A DNA stretch of 64,000 nt from Branchiostoma floridae. Its lineage: Eukaryota > Chordata > Leptocardii > Amphioxiformes > Branchiostomatidae. Positions 30,988 to 41,390 of the stretch are shown in pieces; position 1 is the stretch's first letter; each line of letters begins with the position of its first letter. Both the position numbers and the translations under genes were made by a program. Below the pieces are notes generated by a model, which was not told the DNA's origin, did no database searches, and saw only the letters and a program-made list of their open reading frames with translations. Where the stretch lies: assembly GCF_000003815.2 (NCBI RefSeq), contig NC_049989.1, positions 10,309,382-10,373,381 of the forward strand. Reading direction: 5' to 3'.

Positions 30988-31239
30988 CTTGCAACTAATG
31001 ATGTAAACCAACAGCATACAATGACTTTATGCTATAACAAAGGCTTGTGTTAAATTAATGTTATATGGGGTTATGTTCAGACAAGCCGTCGCTAAATTAC
31101 ACAAGCAGTAACAAGAAAGTTGCTATCCTTATGATACAAGCACCTGGTGTATAACGTTATGTCATGATTGTCTGAGCTGTGACTGTATGTTTAAAGTAAG
31201 ATATACTTCGCTCTGTTTCATTGTTTCTTAAAATATCTG

Positions 31240-32105
31240 ATCCCTTTTTTTCTAGGGATTTAGCATTTATTAGAATCACAAAAATCAATGGACTGTTTTG
31301 TCTAAATTTGTAAAAGTGCATTTATACCTATTTGCAGATGTTTGTAGAAATGAATTCAGTAATAAGTACATTTGGTTTGATTAATGAATGAACCAAATAT
31401 CGTACTTAATGTATAATATCTTAATTATTGCATGGAAGAATGTGTTATTGTTTTCATATTTGACCTTTGCACTTCCATTTGTCAAATAACACCAATAGAA
31501 AGTTTGGTATAATTAATGAATGAAAAGTAAGACTAATTTTTGAATGTAATTTCATCTGTGACGGTAGTAAATATTATGTTACAATTCTAAGACTTTATAT
31601 CCGTACACAAAATAAAGCGCTTACCAACAAGTTTTCAATCAGTCCTCAGTCCTAGGTTTTGGGTCATTTCAACTTAAGAAGGATCAGAGGACTGGCCGAA
31701 AGCTTGTTGGTAAGCGCTTTATGTTGTGTACGGATATAAAGTCTTAAAATTGTAACATAAAACTAATTTTGCTTTGTTGCAACTGAGATCACATCTACCG
31801 TCAACGTTGTTTTCATGGAAATTAATGTGCTGTTGAGGAGATCATGCTTAATTTTACCTGAGATGTTTTATATGATAATCTGTAGACTTGGTAAAATAAC
31901 AGACGTCACTAGACTCCGTCACGTACCGTAATCAGAGAACTCATCTGTGAAAAGTCATGTTTTCAGACTTAATCTCAGATTGGTCTTGAAGCGGGGGCGC
32001 CAAAGTTGATGTCTCGGAGACGGCAGATGGATCAAATCGTCTGTTCCTCTGCCCACGTGTATTGATGTTTTTAAGAAACTTCAAATTCAGATGTGTTGCC
32101 TTGTT
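31240..32105 (+). repeat. Segmental tandem repeat between LRR genes, unit 1
   Basis: Shares with unit 2 the ordered blocks TGGACTGTTTT, CAGATGTTT.TAGAAAT / TAGATGTTTAAAGAAAT, ACCGTACTTA / TCGTACTTA, AGACTTGGTAAAA, CAGACGTC.CTAGACTCCGTC, ATTGGTCTTGAAGCGGGGGCG and GGCAGATGGATCA. It is longer than unit 2 mainly because of the foldback element at 31574-31761. Confidence 0.7.
31574..31761. mobile_element. Foldback MITE with ATAAAGCGCTTACCA arms, copy 1
   Basis: Arms of about 65 bp: CCGTACACAAAATAAAGCGC..TTACCAACAAG pairs with CTTGTTGGTAAGCGCTTTAT..TGTGTACGG. Related to the larger copy at 51899-52329. Inserted in unit 1 of the LRR-flanking repeat and absent from unit 2. Confidence 0.75.
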
Positions 32106-32640
32106 TCTTTTAATATCTCAACACTTTTTATAGTAATCTAGCATTGCAGTCAAAGTCGTGTTTTTTTCTTATCATGACGAAGACGTAAACTTACAATCAT
32201 AAAACTCATGCAGTGGACTGTTTTCCAAAATTGGTAAAATTGCATTTCATTTCATTACCATACCTGCCTGTAGATGTTTAAAGAAATTAATTCAGTACAA
32301 AACGCATCGGGTTCCCAAATTAAAATATAACAAATACCGTACTTAGAATGTATTATATTCTAATCACTGACATGGGAAAATGTGTCATTTGTTTTCATGT
32401 TTCTTTTTTTTTATGTGAAAATTTGTAGACTTGGTAAAAAAAACAGACGTCGCTAGACTCCGTCACGTACTGTCATCAGAAAACTCATCCGTGCCAAGTC
32501 ATGTTTTCAGACTTCATCTCAGATTGGTCTTGAAGCGGGGGCGTGAAAGTGCATTTCTCAAAGAAGGCAGATGGATCAGATTGTCTGTTCTTCTGTTATT
32601 TTTTTCCCAAAAAAACTTGTAGCTGTTGTTGTTGAATATA
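32106..32640 (+). repeat. Segmental tandem repeat between LRR genes, unit 2
   Basis: Colinear with 31240-32105, without the foldback insertion. A third, shorter relative (AAAACAGACGTCACTAGAT, CACGTACCATAATCAGAGAA) lies at 33297-33400, just upstream of LRR paralog 2. Confidence 0.7.
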
Positions 32641-32757
32641 TTTTGTGATGAATCCACAAAGTTTAACGTACAATACATAACAAAAGATGCAGACTAGTCC
32701 AACCCAGAGAGGACGTGTAGTTCATAATTTTGGGATGAGCGATGAGTTCTATGATGA

Positions 32758-32940
32758 TACTGTAAATGTTCGCGGGGATTTGATTTCGCAGTAGCGGGAA
32801 AGGGACTTTTCGCGGTGGATTTAAGTTCGCGGTAACACCATGGACTGCAGTCTAATACCATAATAGAAAAATGTTCGCGGTGGTTTACGTTCGCGGTGAA
32901 GTGGTCACCGCGAAAACCACGAACATTTCTGCATTTATTG
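32758..32940. mobile_element. MITE rich in TTCGCGG, copy 1
   Basis: Left end TA-CTGTAAATGTTCGCGGGG; right part GTGGTCACCGCGAAAACC..CGAACATTTCTGCATTTA. Multiple TTCGCGG motifs. About 85% similar by eye to 61495-61706. Confidence 0.75.
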
Positions 32941-33296
32941 TGCCGTGTTTTAAACAAGAGGAAATGCCATAGAAGGTTAAATATGGCTATACCAAAGTAT
33001 GAGTTCAGTTAGATTTTTTTATTTATGCTTTTTTAATGTTTACGTAAAGGTCTGTTAAAAAAGAAACGTTCAGAAAATGTATCAAGGAAAAGGGTATACT
33101 AAGGAGTACATAATATATTCCTTTATCGATCATTAACTTGATATCATTATCATGATTACTATTATTATTATTATGAATTCTTTGTGGAAAGCTTACCCTC
33201 AGGAAGTTATATCATACCTCGTTTTCATATGTCACATGGCTTAGCTGCAGTACTGGCACGGAACGATATGATGATGATGATGATATGTCACGCTGC

Positions 33297-33400
33297 AGAC
33301 TGGTGACAAAACAGACGTCACTAGATACCATCACGTACCATAATCAGAGAACTCATGTAAGATTTCCTTGTCTTCAGATTGGTCAGGAAGGAGGGGAGGG
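33297..33400 (+). repeat. Segmental repeat unit 3, partial
   Basis: Third copy of the CAGACGTCACTAGA..CACGTACC..TCAGATTGGTC block, shortened. Its place just 5' of LRR paralog 2 suggests it was copied with the gene region. Confidence 0.6.
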
Positions 33401-33638
33401 GAAATGACATTCAATATATGCCACGTCGTGCAGAAATGTTGTATTAAAGATATGACACTGTACTTAAACCTCTGGTTGAGACAGAATGTATTCAATTTCA
33501 CTCTTGCATGTACTACCGTAGCTTGATCTGTGTCTGTGGCGAACACAACAACGGGTAAACATTGAAAAATCCATTTTAGTAATCTGAAGCGAAGTCATTG
33601 GAAGTGACAAAAAAGGAAGATCACCCGGCCCGTTTAGA

Positions 33639-34737
33639 ATGAAAGTAAGTGAATTGTTGCTGCTCTTTGCGTTGGGATCTCTGTGGTCGGTTAGCTCTTG
33701 TCTGTCAGCAAAATGTGACATGCGAAAGCCAGTGGTTGATTGTGATCATCAAGACCGTGTCACGATTCTGGATGATGTACCGTCCAATGCGTCCATCAAA
33801 CGTCTTTCTGCAAGGTCCAATAACATCAGAAAAGTAACCAACTTGCCTCAACTACCAAAATTACATACATTGGACCTTGGCTGGAACTCTATTGAATCCT
33901 TTTCATGGACGTCGTTGCGCGCTCTGCCACGTTTGCGTAGACTTCATTTAAATGAAAACCGACTACGGTACGTGCAACTGGAAAGCGTCATTGAGTATTT
34001 GCCGGAGCTGACAATCGTTGATGTAAGTTTTAACGAACTCACGTCGCTGTCTCAGAACGAACTGGGGTTGCCACAGGTGACTGCGTGGTATATCAAGGAA
34101 AACCCATTTCACTGTGACTGCGACCTCTTTTGGCTGATTGACAAGATGGCGTGTTTACAGGCCTGTAATGGGAAAGGCAAAGTGCTCTGTTGCCTATCAT
34201 GTTCGGCCTGTTATCTTGGCAATTGCAACCTGAAAGGTACAGTCTGTCGCACCCCGGCTGAACTGAACCGGCTGTCGCTATCAAACGTGTCAACCCAGCT
34301 GCCATGTGGACCGCACCAGCCGACCATGAAAGCTACCATGGCCCTTTCGGTTCAGGCTAAGAGTGAAGTCACTGCTGGCAAGTCTCAATCTATGGGAACC
34401 AGCGTCCCTCAAGGAAGTCCCCGCTATGACAACAGACCAAAACCAACTGAGCATAACAATATTACAGATACCCTTACGGGTTGTGAACAACCCAAGCCGA
34501 CCACAAAAACTATCATGGCCACTACTGATGAGGCTAAAAGTGAGCGACAACACAATGACACTTCTACCCAGTCCATGAGTAACAGGAAACAGGAAGATGA
34601 CGCGTTTCCTGTTCTCTACATCCCCGTCATCGTAATCGGAAGCTTCTTGGCTTGTAGCTTCCTGGGTTTGATCTTCATCTTCTGCTTAGTCGGGACTATG
34701 AAACACTGCCACCACCACCGCCCAGAAGCCAACATGG
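33639..34737 (+). CDS. LRR paralog 2 exon 1 (ectodomain and TM)
   Basis: 366 codons plus one base. Unspliced, the frame would end at TAA 34770-34772 after MGLFVLLLGIRW, which could be a short-tailed retained-intron form resembling paralog 1. The donor G|GTTTGT is weaker than consensus, so regulated splicing is conceivable. Confidence 0.8.
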
Positions 34738-36937
34738 GTTTGTTTGTTTTATTACTAGGAATCCGGTGGTAATTCTAGTGATTATTTATTAGGAAACGTG
34801 TCGAAATCTTCCTTCCAATACCATTTATATCAAAATGCTGTATAGATCATTTACAATTATACATTACCATTCAATCATATATCATAAAAAAGTTATATTA
34901 CATCAAAATACTACCGTACTACAATCTGTCAGTCTAAAATGCATGTGATTTTATACATTGTCTTTGAGATACCGTGTCTGAAATTACATTAATTCAAGCA
35001 TATGATTTTACTTTCTACCGAAAATAATTTCATCAGGTTGATAGAACATAGGACATAAGAATTTTCTCTTACACAACCAGTTTTTCAAGGGGGGTACAAG
35101 CTCAGCCACGTTTGGGATAGTCTTCTTGCCGCTAAAGCGCCACCTACATCGGCTACATATAGCGGCAAGAAGCAGAACTCCAGTTAGAAGCTCTGAGGAA
35201 GATGTCTGACAGACATCGAAACGTCAGCAGGTGAGAAAAACTGGTTGTGTAAGAGAAAATTCTTATGTCCGATTTTACTTTCTAGTTATAACGATATCAT
35301 TGGGTCACAGAGACGGTCTTATATTACAAGTTTACAACATTAGGAGATTACCACCATGCATAAATATGGATTCTTTCAGGTGTGTATGTCTGTATGTGTG
35401 TGCATAGCTTTAGAACCTATGCACGTATCGTGCTGATATTTGGTATGTGGGAAGACGATGGAAAAGAAGTAGGTGTTGGTCACTTCTGGGCTACCTGGTG
35501 TTTGGTTTTGGTACTGCAGTAAAACCTATATGTTAGGAATTAATTTGGAATTGCAGAGCCGTTTTTTTTTAATCATCCGAAGAGGATTACAAAGAAATGA
35601 CATAGACATCAATGATATCAATGATAATAAGCATGCAAGTAGATTAGTCCACTGACTTTTCTTGCTTAATTGATGATATTAGGAAACTGTACATTGTTTT
35701 CAATACTAGAACTTGAAATTCTACCAAAGTTTGAGCTTCCCGCATACAAAATAAAGTTGTATAACTTGATAATAGAATACCGTCATTGAATTAATTATGT
35801 TGATGACATTTGCATAATCAATATAAAAATGCCATTCTTCAATTGTGGCAAATAGTTTGTTGAAGGTGAAAGTCAAAATGCACAGATTATGTAAATGTGC
35901 CAGTGATTGGAATAAACAGTTCATACTGTATATATTTCATCATACACTGTATCTTTGCAGGAGTTGTTATCCACGGAAACCCAGCTGTCAATCATATTGC
36001 AGGAGCTGTCAATCAGGGACCCTTAGCAGTCAGTCAAATCACACCACCAATAGTGAACTCCCTCTACCACCGCGGCGCTGAGGAAGAAGTTCTACATTAC
36101 TACCATTACTACCAAACTACGGAAGATGTGAACCAAACTCCGGAAGATGCAACCCAAACTCCGGAAGATGCAACCCAAACTCCGGAAGATGCAACCCAAA
36201 CTCCGGAAGATGCAACCCAAACTCCGGAAGATGCAACCCAAAGTCCGGAAGATGCAGCCCAAACTCCGGAAGATGCAACCCAAACTCCGGAAGATGCAAC
36301 CCAAACTCCGGAAGATGCAACCCAAACTCCGGAAGATGCAACCCAAACTCCGGAAGATGCAACCCAAAGTCCGGAAGATGCAGCCCAAACTCCGGAAGAT
36401 GCAACCCAAACTCCGGAAGATGCAACCCAAACTCCGGAAGATGCAACCCAAACTCCGGAAGATGCAAACCAAACTCCAGAAGATGCAACCCAAACTCCGG
36501 AAGATGCAACTGGAGAAGGTACTGTCTCAAATCACGGATACCCAACGATTCCGCTCATCGAGAATCACCGTGTGGAATCTAATATTATGCACGGCAATTC
36601 CCAAGCACCAATTTCTTCATCCCGTTTGTACGTGTCATCGAATTATGTTAACTCAGCGAACACTTGTACTGACGAAGGTTTAACTTATGGTCTCCAAGTG
36701 GCTTCTGAATCTGATGACGCGGCGAGTGAACCCATATATGGCAGGTACTCAAAACCAGTCATTACGTCATCCAGGCTGTACACGTCACCGGAAAACAACT
36801 TGACAAACCTCAGTACCTCAGGACGCACTGTAACTCTACCTGGTGGGTTGTCCAGTGAACCAATATATGGCACGCGTTCGCAAGCAACAACAGTTACATC
36901 CAGGCTGTACAACATGTGTGAGAGAGACTCATGCTAA
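33639..36937 (+). CDS. LRR transmembrane receptor, paralog 2 (long repeat-bearing tail; spliced)
   Basis: Two exons, 33639-34737 and 35961-36937, give about 691 residues. Exon 1: signal peptide (MKVSELLLLFALGSLWSVSS), N-cap, about four LRRs (LHTLDLGWNSIESF, LRRLHLNENRLRYV, LTIVDVSFNELTSL), C-cap NPFHCDCDLFWL with a Cys cluster (CLSCSACYLGNC), Ser/Thr-rich stalk, TM at about 324-351 (VLYIPVIVIGSFLACSFLGL), then HCHHHRPEAN. The frame would stop 11 codons later. Instead, donor ATGG|GTTTGT joins acceptor TCTTTGCAG|GA in matching phase 1, which fits a full cytoplasmic tail. The tail holds 19 heptads (about residues 419-551) and repeated tyrosine motifs. Clearly a paralog of 29138-30133. Ligand unknown; a signalling receptor is inferred. 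Confidence 0.8.
35019..35270. mobile_element. Repeat with hammerhead-like core, copy 2 (in LRR2 intron)
   Basis: Bounded by inverted repeats GGACATAAGAATTTTCTCTT and AAGAGAAAATTCTTATGTCC, both continuing into an ACACAACCAGTTTTT pair. The centre has GCGGCAAGAAGCAGAACTCC, then CTGAGGA (35193-35199), hairpin GATGTC/GACATC, GAAA (35218-35221) and CGTC. Confidence 0.7.
35961..36937 (+). CDS. LRR paralog 2 exon 2 (cytoplasmic tail)
   Basis: 324 codons then TAA (36935-36937). Begins GVVIHGNPAVNHIAGAVNQG, then His/Tyr-rich YHYYQ, 19 units of TPEDATQ type, and a C-terminal part with two EPIYG and three SRLY motifs (EPIYGRYSKPVITSSRLYTS; EPIYGTRSQATTVTSRLYNM). Tyrosines in such repeated contexts are candidate phosphorylation sites. 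No kinase, TIR or death domain is present. Confidence 0.78.
36116..36514 (+). repeat. Coding minisatellite, 19 x 21 bp
   Basis: Unit ACTCCGGAAGATGCAACCCAA encodes TPEDATQ. Unit 1 is TTEDVNQ, units 7 and 13 are SPEDAAQ, unit 17 ends ANQ and unit 19 ends ATG. Units 2-7 and 8-13 form an identical six-unit (126-bp) higher-order pair. The length is a multiple of three throughout, so copy changes keep the receptor frame. Open frames on the other strand and frames are by-products. Confidence 0.95.
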
Positions 36938-37599
36938 CTGTATTGATGAGACCATCAGAACGACGTACAAAACCGTACAATGTAGAAGAACAGCATATTA
37001 TGTCCAAAGTAGACATCATGGTCACTTGTAGGACCACATGATTTACAATGTAGACATCCCTTGTACAGTGCCACCGTATAGGACTCTTAGCCACGTGATT
37101 TTCAATGTGCACATCACTTCTGCAGTGCCACTGTATAGGGCACATAGCAGCATGATTCTGAATGAAGGCGTCACTGGTACCGTGCCACTAAAATTGTGTG
37201 TGTGTGTGTGGCTTGGTCTGGTACTGAAAATCCACTGCAGCGGAATACAACTGTGCATGCTAAGAGGACCCTTGTGGCTCGGCCAAGTACTAGCCCCTCG
37301 TGTGTTTAGATTTTTTTCAAATTGCCATGTGCTTAGCCAACGTTTCAGTGGCTGTCTTTCTCCTCCCCCAATGCAATACTTTCTGGTTCTACTTCTGACT
37401 GCCGCTAGGTGTCGCTATTGCAGCGTGAAGACTCAGTCGGAGACCGCAATATGATGAAACTGAATTTATTTACTAAAGTAGGGTGAAAGGAAGTCAACGC
37501 CACAAACTGATACAAAAAAAAATGTTTGAATGTTTACAAATGTATTTGTATGTAAATGTATCTTGGTTTACAGGTATTGTAGAAGTTTTCGATATACGT

Positions 37600-37790
37600 T
37601 TATAACTTTACGTGCAGGCAAAACTTTGTGCGCCATCGGGCTGCGGATTCGCCCCCCGTACGAGCCAGTACGGGCGACGCGCGTGCACTGTACGTCCTGA
37701 ACGTTTTCAGAAATACGTGGCGGACGTGAACTCCCCCAAAAAATTACGGACAAATTGCACGTACGGCGGGTTGTGCCCTTAGCTTCACTG
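37600..37790. repeat. Repeat with CpG-rich GCACGTACGG end
   Basis: Unusually GC- and CpG-rich. Its end GCACGTACGGCGGGTTGTGC, then CCTTAGCTT, recurs at 40328-40363 as GCACGTACGGTGGTTTTGTG, CCCTTAGCTT. Left boundary uncertain. Confidence 0.45.
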
Positions 37791-38390
37791 TGAAGGCAAC
37801 AGAATGGTGCGGGCAGCGCTCTATCTCTACACTTCACGCGATCCGCTGATGTGAGCAAAAGTGCTCCCCCATCTACGAGGCTTACCTGCCACTTATACTC
37901 CCGTTCGAAGCGGGAACGTGCACCTCAATCATCGCTCGAGTAACCATTTTTGTGACAGCCATGACCGGTCCATTAGCGCTTGATAGCCTACGGTAAGTGC
38001 TATCCTCTGCGTAGTGATAGCGTCGCTCCTCGCATATCACTCCTGAAGCGCTTGGTACTTGCTTCCCTGATAGCCAATCGGAAAATTACTCTTCAAACGG
38101 CTGGCAGCAACAAGTTCTGGGCGGAGTTAGAAAGCACCATTTGCAAGCTTAAGTAGCCAGTAAATAGCGGTGTCTTCTGGCATGGCCTATCTATCTAGTA
38201 CATCATATTCTTTGAAGGACTACTTTTGCTGACGTACGACTGTTAAAGATTGATGATGTTCGCTTGATGAAAAGTTGTTATCCGTCTGAAAAGATGAAGT
38301 GCGCTCTTCATTCGAAAGACAGATGAGGATATTTGACGGTTTGCAACGACATAGTATAAAGTTACGCTATTCGCCAAAGCGTATCACCAA

Positions 38391-38740
38391 CAGGGCTCGA
38401 AATACCACCTGCATATGTAGGTTAGTGCAGGTAAAATTGGAGCTGTGCAGGTATTTCTGGTGTCTACCTGCACCTTACCTGCACTCGCCCATGTAAAGGG
38501 TCTTATACATAAATAATTTCTGTTATGTAGGTGTATATGGATTGTTATTAGCTGCATTGACGTTTACCACCTATCAAGTATAAAAGAAAAATAGCAGTGG
38601 TTCCTCAGCAATTCTATTATGATCCATACTTCCTAAATGCAGAGTGGTGCAGGTAAAATTTATCTGGTGCAGGTAAAGTTTCTCTGGAGCAATGTTACCT
38701 GCACCAGTGCAGGTACGCAAAAAAAGTATTTCGAGCCCTG
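38391..38740. mobile_element. CAGGGCTCGAAAT-type repeat with TGCAGGTAA units, copy 3
   Basis: Ends CAGGGCTCGAAATACCACC and GTATTTCGAGCCCTG. Internal GTGCAGGTAAAATTGG, GGTGCAGGTAAAATTT and GGTGCAGGTAAAG units. Lies in the opposite orientation to 24460-24752, with the same layout. Confidence 0.8.
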
Positions 38741-39854
38741 AGTCCAACATCGTTGAAAGGACGACGAACTCTACTTGAAGATGAAAACTTTCTCTGTCGT
38801 GCATCCATTACTCAAAGATTTTTCAAGACAGTGGGCAGAGAAGAGGGGATGTCTAAATTGGCCGCGGAGGGACTCTATCGTATATAATTGGTACACTCAA
38901 AAGGAACGATTGCGCACGCTTGTCTTTAGGCTCATCAAATTTTAATCCGTTTGCGTGGATGTCAACTGTTGAAGGCTAGATTGTAAAGGTCCAAAAGGGC
39001 TCACGTCAGAGGAAAGTCCCCCTAGACCCGGCCTCTTTCACCCTGCCCGCATGCAGGGCGCCTTCAACGGTAGCTTAGATTAGTCCATTAAGAACAAAAT
39101 TACCTTGATTCCCGTCCATTGATCGGAAAGCCTTTCTCCAATGATAGTTATAAGGTTTTGATGTGAAATTGGAAAACCTTAATATGCGGAACCATACTCC
39201 GTAGCAGAAGTTGGATAGTTTTGATTATCTAGTTAATTAGAAGGTCCCAGTTAGGGAATAGGGAAGGCTAATACTGTACATGTATCAGTTATAAGTTCAT
39301 GCTATAATACAAACAGTACTTACAAGCATATCAAATCACGGTACAGTAAGGGTATTTCTCTTTGTAGTAAACATTTAAGAAGGGTACTTGCATTTATATC
39401 TTCGAAGTAATCAAAGTATATGTATATTCTCACTTTCAGTTTTAAATCCACATTGATTTTATTGTCTTTTTTGACTTGCATTGTGATTTTCAGAATTATG
39501 CCGTTTTGTGCCTATGGCTACTTTGATATTCAATATCTTAGGAAAAGTCATGATGGATTTACAATACAGCAACGATAGCTACTCATCGATTAAGGGAGGA
39601 TTCAAAATGAGCGCACAGCAAACACCTATAAACTTAGAGGGGTATTCCACTCTAGAAGGGAGTGTTATTTTCCAATAGAAAACATATCAATGAATACATA
39701 ACCAGCCGACCTTTTGTGGGATTCCAGTTGTGGTGAATTATGCGATGTATATTTTATAAAACAATATGACACTGACTAATAAACCCATGCAGACCCTACC
39801 CATGCATTCTCTAGACGTATAGACACTTCCTTTGTCGTGCATATACACATTTAT

Positions 39855-40335
39855 TTGCACTTAGGCCACGTTGATTTGATTATATGGATGACATCCGCGC
39901 TCGCACCAATTTTCGGCCATTTCCAAAAAAAAAAAAAGTTTCCGACCACACAATAAATTGTGCAAAGCAGCTGTAAAATGAGCACAAATATTCCGTAGAT
40001 TGAAAAAAAAGTATCAGAAAACAGATAACTAATGCCATATATAGAATGCCAAAATGAATCTAAAGTCAAAGAATAAGATGTGAAAGGACGGAAAGAAAAA
40101 AATCTATTGTTGGTTGGTGGAGGTACCAGTACAGAAAATTCAGGTCCAGTGGATCATGGTATACCATACTATGTGTGTTTAGTCCTATGTTCAACCTTCC
40201 TGACCACTTTGATTTCATACTGAAGGCAACTTTTTTTTTTGGCCAAACTTTTTTTTTATTCGCTCGCTCGCATCAGTTTGGAGTTCCCGGAGGATGTCAT
40301 CCATATAATCAAATCAACATGGCCTTATTTGCACG
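39855..40335. mobile_element. Inverted-repeat element, TTGATTTGATTATATGGATG arms, copy 1
   Basis: Left arm GTTGATTTGATTATATGGAT, right arm ATCCATATAATCAAATCAAC; both outer edges carry GCAC/GTGC and AGGCC. About 480 bp with no transposase. Related to 50535-50950, sharing CAACCTTCC.GACCACTT.GATTTCATA. Confidence 0.7.
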
Positions 40336-40364
40336 TACGGTGGTTTTGTGCCCTTAGCTTTAGA

Positions 40365-40403
40365 GAGTTCGCCTTGCATTAGGTCAGTCGTGAGATTAAT
40401 TCC
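40365..40403. mobile_element. SINE fragment of the 57694 family
   Basis: AGAGAGTTCGCCTTGCATTAG..GTCGTGAG matches the inner tRNA-like part of the SINE at 57694 (AGAGTGTTCGCCTTGCATTC..GTCGTGAG). Only about 40 bp is preserved. Confidence 0.45.
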
Positions 40404-40884
40404 AGACTGTCATACTAGAGATTTTGAAATAAGAATGATGTATACTCTTATCACTGCTTATAGCACTCAACAAATTCAGCGGCTGGATTTTCGTTGGGAA
40501 GCATATAACTACGTACGTGATGTTGTAACGACACGTATTCTGCCCTGCGTTTTCACAAGTCTTTTCGTGACATTCCTTAATTTCGTTCTCCCCCAATATA
40601 ACGATGAATGTGACAGGGCATGCAAAGATGCATTTCGATTAAGGTGCATACGTGGTGCTACAATGGCACTTATTTTACCTTATGACGATTGTACCCTGTA
40701 TTCTCACACTTCTCACCATATCATTGTGTGATTTTTCTCTTTGATGAGACATTGAATGTGACAGAGAATACAGCGACTGCATTTACGTTTAGAAGTATAC
40801 ATAGTGTTATATACACTGTACTGATATTTATTTTGCCCTGAAGTTATCCTGCATTTACAGATGCCTTAATCTCTGCACCAAGTT

Positions 40885-40930
40885 TTCAAAAACAACGGGT
40901 ATAGGTTACTCCACGAATAAAGGTGAACTA
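40885..40930. mobile_element. Right-end fragment, GTTCACCTTTATCCG MITE family
   Basis: AAAACAACGGGTATAGGTTA..CGAATAAAGGTGAACTA matches the right end of 27478-27691. The left half is missing. Confidence 0.6.
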
Positions 40931-41010
40931 GCGCTACAAACTAGCGCTACAAACAGTTATAGTATGTACCGGTATAAGTCCTATTGGATAGAATACGTGA
41001 TGCTGTAAAT

Positions 41011-41390
41011 TTAAAGGCAACCTAAGCAATATTAGATCGTTGAAAGTGGAAATAATCTAGAAAAGGCATTCCGGATAATATTATCTAATGACATCCAATG
41101 CAATGTTTTAGCATATTTACATCATTTTGTCATAAATTGAGCCGTTAAAAACGGAGCAGAAACAAGTCGCATGAGATTTCCTGATCACGGCCTAATTTGG
41201 GGGGGGGGGGGGTTCCAATAATAAGGAATATCCTCGTGCATCTTATATCTGTGTCGTTTTTAACCACTCAAATAATGAAATAATGATGTAAATGTGGGAA
41301 TACAGTGCAGTAGATGTAAATATTATACAGATTGCCTTATTCAGAATGTTTCTCCTTTTTAAGCTGCAATATTGCTTAGGTTGCCTTTAA
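41011..41390. mobile_element. TTAA-flanked foldback MITE, copy 2
   Basis: TTAA-AGGCAACCTAAGCAATATT at the left and AATATTGCTTAGGTTGCCT-TTAA at the right: exact 19-bp inverted ends and exact TTAA duplication. The centre contains a run of about 14 G. Best-preserved ends of the family. Confidence 0.85.

Noticed and set aside
32694-32957. Conserved-looking protein shared with 61370-61606 (WCYRELKSTAKSPF)
   Set aside because: Both frames lie within two copies of the TTCGCGG MITE; the similarity is DNA-level repeat identity, not protein conservation.
36092-36683. Open frames in other frames and on the minus strand over the minisatellite (QPKLRKM, FRSLGCI repeats)
   Set aside because: A 21-bp repeat without stops in one frame stays open in several. 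Only the TPEDATQ frame continues into flanking coding sequence with matching splice phase.
38995-39070. GAGGAAAGTCC motif recalling RNase P RNA
   Set aside because: The other conserved regions and a pseudoknot partner are not found; eukaryotic RNase P RNA does not use this exact box. Chance match.
40348-40731. 127-codon open frame
   Set aside because: No domain, signal or homology recognised; overlaps repeat remnants on its 5' side; composition not coding-like.
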